Part shown: in pieces, positions 37,054-49,000 of the stretch
Numbering within the stretch: position 1 is the first letter of the stretch
How the letters are laid out: the number at the start of each line of letters is the position of its first letter
Assembly (NCBI GenBank): GCA_034359265.1
Contig: CP136896.1
Span: forward strand, 7,905,501 to 7,969,500
Length of the DNA stretch: 64,000 nucleotides
Direction: 5' to 3'
Source of the DNA: Canna indica
Lineage: Eukaryota > Streptophyta > Magnoliopsida > Zingiberales > Cannaceae
The notes under the pieces: generated by a model
The model's input: only the letters and a program-made list of their open reading frames with translations
Database searches by the model: none
What the model was told of the DNA's origin: nothing
Translations under genes and position numbers: made by a program

Positions 37054-40000
37054 GTAATTAACCTCCCCCGTCTTTCCCCCTTGTAATGATGAACGAATCC
37101 GTACTTCATCTGCGCCCAAACCCTCCCAAGATTCCAACTTTAGCTCCTCTGTGGCTTACGGAGGAAGAAAATTCTAATCTTTCACGGGATAGCTCCGATT
37201 CGTTCTCTTTTCCTCTCAGGTTGATTTCTTCGACATTTTGTTTGTTTTCTCTTAGATGCCAGCCAAATTCGACGAATAGCTGGTTTTGGGGAACTTTTGG
37301 AGTGAATGGCGTATGATGTACTGGAATTTTAGAATTATGGTTTGATTATCTGTAGTTGAAACATATATAGCTCAACTATAGTGTGTCTTAGTTCGATATT
37401 TTCTCTTCTAATTTCATTAAAATACTATTGGAGGTGTTGTTGTATTAAAGGAATCAGGGAAAGAAGATAGTTTGGAGGAACCAAGGCCTGTCACAAAAGT
37501 TATAGTTACCTTCTTCGTTATAATAAGTTGTTCTCCTCTAGCCTCTTGTATATTGTCGAAATTTGCATATTTTGGCATCAACATTACTTGTCAGTAAGTG
37601 TTTCTTAATGGTGTTATTCACTCTCAGATAAATTTGGTCAATATTTCCGATCGCCTTCTTCAATTGAAATCTTCCATATCTCCTAAAAATATAAAAGGAT
37701 TTGAGGCATTGGAGCTAGGGTAATGAGTTTCTGAAGTCATGAACCACTATTTTGATGTCACAAGGCTATTCAATGTTCCAAAATATTTTGGAAGAGTGAG
37801 TCTTGGCTCCACAGCGATGTTTAGATCATGAAAAAGCATCTTATCTTGGTCAAAGGGTGTGTTCTTTTGATTCCATAACGACACGTTGGTAGGATCCTTG
37901 TGCACAAGGCTACTACTTTAGCTGGTTTCACTTAAGGAACCTGCAGTTACAAATGTGAGTTCCATGGAGCATGATCAGTTGGTGTCAAACAAAATTGGAA
38001 AATGATGTGGAACAAAGTAAAATAGGTTTAGGCTTGGGTCAACTTCTAGACAACACTGTATTTTACGTTTATGTAACAGTTTAGTCCGTTAGTATTTTCA
38101 TTTTGTGTTCATCTTTAGTTGAGTCTTTCAAAAATTTTAGGGAATTACCCTACACTAAATGAGATGTATCATATTTTTTTCCCTTACTGACCTCGTAGTT
38201 TATTGGTATGCTCTAGAACTTGAATATATTGCTTATCATGGAGTTTCAAACATAAATTGAACTGATAATTCTAGTCGTCAATTACAAATAATTTTTCTAT
38301 ACAATTATTAATCCTTTGACTGGTGAACATTATTAGAATGTCAACATTATAAGTTCAATTTTGCTTGCCATGGGAAGCTTGTACAATTAGCTTCTTCAAA
38401 TGAATAATGATACAATAGACTTGATCCAAGCAAAAATGAAAACTCCTAAGGATTTTTTGCGCCATTAACTTTGAAATGATAGATATGAGAGCCCATAAAC
38501 TTCCCATATACATAAGCTGATCCATCCATTACCATAGAAAAAGGATGGAGATAATTTTTCAAAGAAAAATTCCTTTTCCATTGAAGCTCAGATTTTGTTT
38601 GTAGGAAAAAGAAATGAAAAAGTACTTTGTTTCCTTTACCAAATATATGAAAGAGAAAAGAACTGCTCCTTAGTTGGAAGCATGACTGAAATGTATTGAA
38701 GTAATATTTTCATAAATTTTCTTTCAATGGAGGATAAAATTCCCTAAAAGGATGTCAATTTTCCTTGAAAATCTTGACGTGAATTTGTATATTTTTGTCT
38801 CTCCACTTAGACAAACATGGGAAATAACTTTTCCAAGCTGGAAAATGTTTTGTGTGCAACCGAAGGTACCCTCATGGGTTTTTTTCATTCCCTTTGTTGT
38901 GGCTTTTGGTGGGTGCCAGGCTTGCCTATCCCATAGTATTTGTGCCAACCTTTGATTTTCAATATATTTTCCTCTTTTCATATCTAATGAAAAGTATCCG
39001 AGAGCCACTTTGGTTCTCTATTCACTCAAAAATCAAAAGGCACTCATACAAAACAAAAGTGGAGCCAGCTGCATTATGAGAGTGACTGGAGTAAATGTTG
39101 TCAAAGAGTGTCCAAAGTTATATCACACTCAGAATGCATTATCACTTCGCAAAACCATTTTTAGTCTTTTCAATGTTCTGATACAACCCTTTCAATAACT
39201 TTTCAATGTTCTCATGACTTTGGGTTTTGTCATCATCTTCTTAATGTGTAAGTGTAAATGCAAAGGAATTTTATGATAAATGTGTTGCAAAATTACATTT
39301 ACACAAAGCCCAGCAAATTTATATGTATGTTAACTAAAAAATATATCAGCAAACCTTTTAGTGCTGTTAATTTGTTGGTATATACTTGAGACTTTCTTTT
39401 CAGTGTAATATGCAATATTCTTTTCATAGAACATCTTGCATCATTTTTTTAAGGCAATTTGTGAAATAGCAAAGAAGGCTCATAGCCATTTTTTTTAAAA
39501 AAAGTTAGGTAATTTATGCTTGATTTTTTGAAGTTAGCCTTATGCTGTCATCTGGATGCAGTTTTTCCTTTATAATAATAGAATGTTTATTTGTTTTTGT
39601 TTGGCAGCTCATGTCCCTCGCAGACCTAGAGTTTGATTATATTAATCCATATGATTCGGCTTCACGGATAAATAATGTGATATATCCAGAGTTTGCCTTG
39701 CAAGGACTATTGTGCCTACTCTTTCTCTTATCCGGAAATTGGTTGATGTTTTTGCTTTGCATTCCATACCTATACTACAATGTAACACTGTAAGTTGCTC
39801 ATTCATCAATCTCATCATTACTTTTTTCACATGGTACTTCAGTCCAGTGAAGCAAACAGCAATTTTTAGTCCTTTCCAAACATTTCACACCACCGAACAT
39901 TAACTTATCTTGTGGTTCATGAAATTGTGAAAAATTAACATGAAGCTTTCTTATGATGATGTACAATCATATGCCTGTATCACCATTTAATTATATAAAC

Positions 40001-43000
40001 ACAAGCCTTTCTTTTCCATGCTATTCTGAATACGAGTGATGGACATGCCTGCAGTATCCAGATCTTCATATTAAACTGATACTCACTCTCAATGGAAGCT
40101 ATATAACCTATTGTCCTTTGCTGATTCGTGCAGCTTGTGCCCTTTTAAGAGGCAGACCAATCCTGATTGTAGAAAGTCTCTGTATGATTGTTGACATCAG
40201 CAATAGATAAGATCTCAATACAAATCCGAATGTCCATGTAGGCTATACTTCTTTTGAGATTTCTGATAATATCCGGGGATAGGAATCTTTGAACATATGG
40301 AGAAGTCCTTTAGACTTCTCTGAAACGCGGCCTTCTTACATTGATCCTCCATGTATTGGGCGATGAAATGAAGGCGGGGTACTACTCCAATGGTATTTCC
40401 AGGACCAGGACAGATTGGAACACAACAGCAGCAAGTACCATTTATTTAGAAGCCTTAAAAGCTACAGAACCTCTTGGTTCGCCGGCTGAAGGATTTGTGA
40501 AACCTGCTTCGATTACTTCCAAGCAATCGGAAACTATAATCAAGCAGATTAACACTCTTATACAACTCACTTGCAAGATAAGAGAGCAAGTAGAAGACTT
40601 AGCTAAAGAAGTTAAGATACTCAAAACAGCCAAAGGACTTGAAAAAGACTCTAAGTCGATAACCGACTCTATAGATTCCTTAGCCAAGGATCTACAAAAA
40701 CTAAAGATTTCTGAGTCTTCAGAAAGAAAAACTCCTAAACCGCCAGGAAAAATATACGTTTTTCGAGATCCAAAAGAAATTTTTGAAGAAGAAAAGGCTA
40801 AGCTCAAACAATGACTTCTAATCAATCTGCCACGAGAACGGAGGTCCTTGCTCCGAGACCCTCTATTGCAGGTCAAAACAACAGGCAGCCAACCATCGAC
40901 GATCAAATCAGGAGTTATCGTCTCAGTAATAGACTTCGGCATGAAGTTCAACGAAGAGTTGCCTCAAACAATAGACGAGGCGGATTCCGGAGAAGTCTCG
41001 AGTCTCAGCTAGAACCCAACGCTGAACTCACTCTATCCCAGTACCAACGGGCTCAACAAGTGCCCGCCGAGACTTTATATCAAGCCGGGTGGAATGAACG
41101 AAACCACCGCGTCTATCAACATTACTCGGATGAACGCATCCTAGTAACTGAAGGAGCACAGCTGGAACTACCGTTCATAACAGATAACAGCTATGAAGTT
41201 TTAGTACAGAACGGACTGCAGCACCTTCACCTTGGGATGATCATGGTACGACTCCACACCTTGCATCGACGGAGTGCTGGTGTCAACGCTCTCGTACTTT
41301 GGTATCAGAGCTTTGTTAACATCAATCAAGGTACTTTCTGTTCTTTTACTTCCCGCACTCTGGTTTTAAACTTGCTACACGACTTTCGACTAAGCTTAAC
41401 CTAGGGTAGACGATAAAGAAGGGATAACAGTATCCAATGAAGGAGAAGATTTCCCGCACATTCGCAATCCTAAGGTGAAGATTAGTTGTTAGTTATTGTA
41501 CTAAGTTTATTTCTATGAGTGATTGGAACACAACAGCAGCAAGTACCATTTATTTAGAAGCCTTAAAAGCTACAGAACCTCTTGGTTCGCCGGCTGAAGG
41601 ATTTGTGAAACCTGCTTCGATTACTTCCAAGCAATCGGAAACTATAATCAAGCAGATTAACACTCTTATACAACTCACTTGCAAGATAAGAGAGCAAGTA
41701 GAAGACTTAGCTAAAGAAGTTAAGATACTCAAAACAGCCAAAGGACTTGAAAAAGACTCTAAGTCGATAACCGACTCTATAGATTCCTTAGCCAAGGATC
41801 TACAAAAACTAAAGATTTCTGAGTCTTCAGAAAGAAAAACTCCTAAACCGCCAGGAAAAATATACGTTTTTCGAGATCCAAAAGAAATTTTTGAAGAAGA
41901 AAAGGCTAAGCTCAAACAATGACTTCTAATCAATCTGCCACGAGAACGGAGGTCCTTGCTCCGAGACCCTCTATTGCAGGTCAAAACAACAGGCAGCCAA
42001 CCATCGACGATCAAATCAGGAGTTATCGTCTCAGTAATAGACTTCGGCATGAAGTTCAACGAAGAGTTGCCTCAAACAACAGACGAGGCGGATTCCGGAG
42101 AAGTCTCGAGTCTCAGCTAGAACCCAACGCTGAACTCACTCTATCCCAGTACCAACGGGCTCAACAAGTGCCCGCCGAGACTTTATATCAAGCCGGGTGG
42201 AATGAACGAAACCACCGCGTCTATCAACATTACTCGGATGAACGCATCCTAGTAACTGAAGGAGCACAGCTGGAACTACCGTTCATAACAGATAACAGCT
42301 ATGAAGTTTTAGTACAGAACGGACTGCAGCACCTTCACCTTGGGATGATCATGGTACGACTCCACACCTTGCATCGACGGAGTGCTGGTGTCAACGCTCT
42401 CGTACTCTTACGAGACACGAGATGGTCAGATGACCGTTCCGTCATAAGCTCCATGGAAATTGACCTCACGGCAGGTACCCAGCTGGCTTATACTGCTCCC
42501 GACATGACGATCAGTATACACGACTTCCATGAACATATCCAGTTGGTTATACAAACCCATGGCTATCAAGGGTGGCAAGGAGGTGAGAGTAACCTCCTCT
42601 TATCAAGATCTTTGCTTGGCAGGCTTTCCAATACAAGCCACACAAATTTTCGGTACAACGTGCAACATGTTGCCGACCACCTCTTATCAACATGTTGCCC
42701 ACCAACGTGAAAGGAAAAGAAAGGATGGTATTCAACTATCGCACCCTCAATGACAATACCTACAAGGATCAATACGGTCTGCCAGGTATTAACACTATCC
42801 TTAAAAGAATTGGGAATAGTAGAATCTTTTCCAAATTTGATTTAAAATCAGGATTCCATCAAGTCGCGATGGATCTAGATTCAATACCCTGGACGGCCTT
42901 CATAGTTCCAGGAGGATTGTACGAATGGCTGGTAATGCCATTTGGCTTAAAGAATGCCCCTGCCATATTCCAAAGAAAGATGGACCAGTGCTTTCAGGGG

Positions 43001-46000
43001 ACTGAAAAATTTATTGCTGTCTATATAGACGACATCTTGGTTTTCTCTCAAACTGAAGAAGAGCATGCGAAACATCTCAGACAAATGCTAGAAATCTGCC
43101 GGAAGTGGGGATTGATCCTTTCACCCACAAAAATGAAGATAGCTAGGTGGTCGGCAACATGTTGCACGTTGTACCGAAAATTTGTGTGGCTTGTATTGGA
43201 AAGCCTGCCAAGCAAAGATCTTGATAAGAGGAGGTTACTCTCACCTCCTTGCCACCCTTGATAGCCATGGGTTTGTATAACCAACTGGATATGTTCATGG
43301 AAGTCGTGTATACTGATCGTCATGTCGGGAGCAGTATAAGCCAGCTGGGTACCTGCCGTGAGGTCAATTTCCATGGAGCTTATGACGGAACGGTCATCTG
43401 ACCATCTCGTGTCTCGTAAGAGTACGAGAGCGTTGACACCAGCACTCCGTCGATGCAAGGTGTGGAGTCGTACCATGATCATCCCAAGGTGAAGGTGCTG
43501 CAGTCCGTTCTGTACTAAAACTTCATAGCTGTTATCTGTTATGAACGGTAGTTCCAGCTGTGCTCCTTTAGTTACTAGGATGCGTTCATCCGAGTAATGT
43601 TGATAGACGCGGTGGTTTCGTTCATTCCACCCGGCTTGATATAAAGTCTCGGCGGGCACTTGTTGAGCCCGTTGGTACTGGGATAGAGTGAGTTCAGCGT
43701 TGGGTTCTAGCTGAGACTCGAGACTTCTCCGGAATCCGCCTCGTCTGTTGTTTGAGGCAACTCTTCGTTGAACTTCATGCCGAAGTCTATTACTGAGACG
43801 ATAACTCCTGATTTGATCGTCGATGGTTGGCTGCCTGTTGTTTTGACCTGCAATAGAGGGTCTCGGAGCAAGGACCTCCGTTCTCGTGGCAGATTGATTA
43901 GAAGTCATTGTTTGAGCTTAGCCTTTTCTTCTTCAAAAATTTCTTTTGGATCTCGAAAAACGTATATTTTTCCTGGCGGTTTAGGAGTTTTTCTTTCTGA
44001 AGACTCAGAAATCTTTAGTTTTTGTAGATCCTTGGCTAAGGAATCTATAGAGTCGGTTATCGACTTAGAGTCTTTTTCAAGTCCTTTGGCTGTTTTGAGT
44101 ATCTTAACTTCTTTAGCTAAGTCTTCTACTTGCTCTCTTATCTTGCAAGTGAGTTGTATAAGAGTGTTAATCTGCTTGATTATAGTTTCCGATTGCTTGG
44201 AAGTAATCGAAGCAGGTTTCACAAATCCTTCAGCCGGCGAACCAAGAGGTTCTGTAGCTTTTAAGGCTTCTAAATAAATGGTACTTGCTGCTGTTGTGTT
44301 CCAATCACTCATAGAAATAAACTTAGTACAATAACTAACAACTAATCTTCACCTTAGGATTGCGAATGTGCGGGAAATCTTCTCCTTCATTGGATACTGT
44401 TATCCCTTCTTTATCGTCTACCCTAGGTTAAGCTTAGTCGAAAGTCGTGTAGCAAGTTTAAAACCAGAGTGCGGGAAGTAAAAGAACAGAAAGTACCTTG
44501 ATTGATGTTAACAAAGCTCTGATACCAAAGTACGAGAGCGTTGACACCAGCACTCCGTCGATGCAAGGTGTGGAGTCGTACCATGATCATCCCAAGGTGA
44601 AGGTGCTGCAGTCCGTTCTGTACTAAAACTTCATAGCTGTTATCTGTTATGAACGGTAGTTCCAGCTGTGCTCCTTCAGTTACTAGGATGCGTTCATCCG
44701 AGTAATGTTGATAGACGCGGTGGTTTCGTTCATTCCACCCGGCTTGATATAAAGTCTCGGCGGGCACTTGTTGAGCCCGTTGGTACTGGGATAGAGTGAG
44801 TTCAGCGTTGGGTTCTAGCTGAGACTCGAGACTTCTCCGGAATCCGCCTCGTCTGTTGTTTGAGGCAACTCTTCGTTGAACTTCATGCCGAAGTCTATTA
44901 CTGAGACGATAACTCCTGATTTGATCGTCGATGGTTGGCTGCCTGTTGTTTTGACCTGCAATAGAGGGTCTCGGAGCAAGGACCTCCGTTCTCGTGGCAG
45001 ATTGATTAGAAGTCATTGTTTGAGCTTAGCCTTTTCTTCTTCAAAAATTTCTTTTGGATCTCGAAAAACGTATATTTTTCCTGGCGGTTTAGGAGTTTTT
45101 CTTTCTGAAGACTCAGAAATCTTTAGTTTTTGTAGATCCTTGGCTAAGGAATCTATAGAGTCGGTTATCGACTTAGAGTCTTTTTCAAGTCCTTTGGCTG
45201 TTTTGAGTATCTTAACTTCTTTAGCTAAGTCTTCTACTTGCTCTCTTATCTTGCAAGTGAGTTGTATAAGAGTGTTAATCTGCTTGATTATAGTTTCCGA
45301 TTGCTTGGAAGTAATCGAAGCAGGTTTCACAAATCCTTCAGCCGGCGAACCAAGAGGTTCTGTAGCTTTTAAGGCTTCTAAATAAATGGTACTTGCTGCT
45401 GTTGTGTTCCAATCACTCATAAAAATAAACTTAGTACAATAACTAACAACTAATCTTCACCTTAGGATTGCGAATGTGCGGGAAATCTTCTCCTTCATTG
45501 GATACTGTTATCCCTTCTTTATCGTCTACCCTAGGTTAAGCTTAGTCGAAAGTCGTGTAGCAAGTTTAAAACCAGAGTGCGGGAAGTAAAAGAACAGAAA
45601 GTACCTTGATTGATGTTAACAAAGCTCTGATACCAAAGTAGAATAGCTGCTTTGCTCGGGATCGGATTGACACGGGTCGTTAAAGACGCAGGCCAAATGA
45701 AACAAACACAAGCTGAAGGCTTATATTGACTATTGAAGGCTTACAACAACTCAAGAAAGCTTACAACTAATAGCACAAGTAGAGAAGTAGAGATTGTCTG
45801 GTGAAGCCAGGATGTCTCTGCAACTCCTAGTAACTGGCCTTATATAGGCCGAGTAGCGTATAACGCACGCAGACTTAGTGGCTAAGGTTAGCAGGAATAA
45901 GTGGGTGGGGTCCCCAATAATTCATGCTAGTACAATAATACACTAATAATGCAGAACTTTACAGCTGGTGCACTGGTGAAGCTTATCGCGAATCTTATCG

Positions 46001-49000
46001 CGAATCTTTCTTTGTCATGGGTCTTGTCGTGGGTTAGGCCTCGGCATGGGTCGTGTCACATCTTCGGAAAATCTGACATTGCAGTAGGTGTTGCTTTGTT
46101 TACTGCTGGTAATTAATTTATGGCATAACTCCAAGTTCTTGATGTGGTGTATCACGGAGGGTAGGAAATCAAGAGTATAGTTATCATCTGGTGCATCTTG
46201 TTCGAGCCTGGCCTTTTGCAGATAGGCCATGGCTAATAAGTGTTCAAGCTCCGTTAATGTTTTCTGTGTTTGGTTCTGATGGAGTTTATAGATTTTATAT
46301 GCCCATTTGTCCTGTTGATCCATAGAGTCTGGAACACGGAACATCAATTTGCCTGTCAGTTTCTCGAGCTTCATAAGATCTGGTGTCGTTCCTCCTAGAA
46401 CGGCCCAGTGTTGTGCCGTCATCATAGCCCTTTTTGCCGTAGCATATGTGCTTCTGTTCGCATCAGCGAGCTTCTTTAACTCATCCAAGATCATCTGCAG
46501 TCATTAGCAAACTAATTATTTATACAAAATAAGGTGCGATTTTGTTATAGGGTTTCGCTTCCCTAGCGATGTTTTGAATGGGTCATCGCTACCCATGTTG
46601 GTTCTTCATGCGTCGTCTCTGGCGGGAAATTTACCCTTTCTGAGGGTATCAGAATCCCGTTCATCAATGGTTTCACTGTCTGGAGGGTCAGTTGGTATCC
46701 ATCTTAACTCCTCAGGCTCAGGTTGCCAGTAAGGAGGTGTTCTATGTTCAGAAAAATTGAGAAAGAAATGTCTAGTCTCGTCAGATAACTGGTTCATGGA
46801 CATTTTGAAAAGTCTTTCTTCTGCTAAGATTTGTCTTGTATCTTTTGTTTTCAGCCTTGTAGAAGATTCAGGCTTATCACTTAATAAGTGACTGTTTTCA
46901 AAAGTCTCCTGCATTTTTCTCAGCTGTTCTGTTTGTCTCAACTGTTCTTTTTCTTCGAAGGCTATTTTTCGTTGCTCCAGATCGAACATGTATTCTTCCC
47001 AGTCTTGAACACTAAGGAACCTTCTTGCCTCAGGATAGTAGTCATAATGTCCTGGTCGTCGAACCATTTCTTCCATGAGGAGACTAATTGCCTCCTCATT
47101 ATCTTCATTAATTTCTTCTTGTTCATCATCCCAGTCGGTCAGTGTCTTTACTACCTCTTCTTGAATAAAGAGAGTACTAATGGAATCAATCGTCGCCTTT
47201 AATTCCATTAAAACTGGTCTTGGGGCTCCTTCAGTTTCTTTTATAGCTCCTTCAAGCTTCCTCATGTATTCTGTCATGTGAGCTGGTAGTTCCTCGAGTA
47301 GGACTAGTTTAGAGGTTAGACGGGAAAGCGCATCTGCAAGGATATTTAACTTCCCATCAATATGCTCAAAATGAACAGTAATACCGGTTCCAGTGATGTA
47401 GTCTACAAAGTTAAGCCACCGTACTCGGGATGGCTTATTTTGGCTTGACTTGTTATGAAAGCTGATGATTGCTTGACAGTCTGTGCGAAGTGTGATCTCC
47501 TGCTTGTCGAGATAATGAATTTTGAGCGCACTGAGGGTCTCCATGCAGGCATGGATTTCCGCATCAATAGTGGATTTGACCAAGGAGAACTTACCACTGG
47601 CATAAGCACATACACGCTCCATTTGCCGCTTATCATGTTTCTTCGGCTTCCATTTACATACGCCTCCCCACCCTTCCATACATCCGTCGGTTTCCAGTAC
47701 AATGTATGCGTCTGGTGGCGGAAGGTCCAGATCTGGTAAATTTTGAACCAGATTCTTCACTTTTGTGATGAGGTCCCTATCTGAGGGCTTTAGTCTCTTG
47801 TCACCATGGAGGCCCGTTTTAGAGTATAACGGCCCAAGTAGAGTGCCCATATTTGGGATATAACTTCTTGCGTAGTTGAGAATGCCAAGCCAAGTTCTCA
47901 ACCCCGTCTTAGTCATCAAGTTTTTCTCATCAAATGTAGCAATCTTTTTAATAATATGAGGCTGTAGCCGTACCTTGTTTTTCCCAATTATTACTCCCAA
48001 GAATTCGATCTCGGCTGTGGCTATCTTCATTTTTGTGGGTGAAAGGATCAATCCCCACTTCCGGCAGATTTCTAGCATTTATCAAGCCGGGTGGAATGAA
48101 CGAAACCACCGCGTCTATCAACATTACTCGGATGAACGCATCCTAGTAACTGAAGGAGCACAGCTGGAACTACCGTTCATAACAGATAACAGCTATGAAG
48201 TTTTAGTACAGAACGGACTGCAGCACCTTCACCTTGGGATGATCATGGTACGACTCCACACCTTGCATCGACGGAGTGCTGGTGTCAACGCTCTCGTACT
48301 CTTACGAGACACGAGATGGTCAGATGACCGTTCCGTCATAAGCTCCATGGAAATTGACCTCACGGCAGGTACCCAGCTGGCTTATACTGCTCCCGACATG
48401 ACGATCAGTATACACGACTTCCATGAACATATCCAGTTGGTTATACAAACCCATGGCTATCAAGGGTGGCAAGGAGGTGAGAGTAACCTCCTCTTATCAA
48501 GATCTTTGCTTGGCAGGCTTTCCAATACAAGCCACACAAATTTTCGGTACAACGTGCAACATGTTGCCGACCACCTAGCAAGTCGAGGTATTAGGGCCAT
48601 CCCAGGCCAAATACGCTCTACTGAGAGTTTACAAGGCCAACAATGGATCATCAGGCCAGCACAGATAACAGTCACAAGGAACCCCCAATCTTCTAGTATC
48701 AAGACCCGTACTGATGGCGCGCTTGCCGTCCAGTTCACGGACTATGCTGCTCAACCAGATCAAGCAGAAGATGATCTAGACCGACCCGCAGAAGAATTTG
48801 CAGGTATGGTCTTTGATAATATTGACCTTGACTGGTCAAGTGAATACGATGAGGAGGAACATGCTGAGATGAACCATCAATTCCTCACTCTCTCGGAAGA
48901 ATCTCTTCCTCCTCGATGGGATACATCGGAGGACGACCCCTTTGCACCTACTGAGATTCGGTGGAACCTCATCTTTTCCGACGGGGAAGAGGAGGAGGCG

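Noticed and set aside
42692..43261. 189-aa open frame read as a complete small RT protein
   Set aside because: Only 42707-43142 is RT. The start comes from filler sequence and the end from reversed movement-domain DNA.
43768..45385. 169-aa open frames antisense to ORF1/ORF2 (four copies in the viral block)
   Set aside because: They mirror the ORF1-ORF2 overlap on the other strand and recur only because the block is repeated. No family resemblance or start context supports them.
47975..48079. Apparent polyprotein start at 47975
   Set aside because: These 35 codons are antisense to the RT of the reversed block. Viral movement-domain sequence begins only at the 48080 junction, so this ATG is not the native start.
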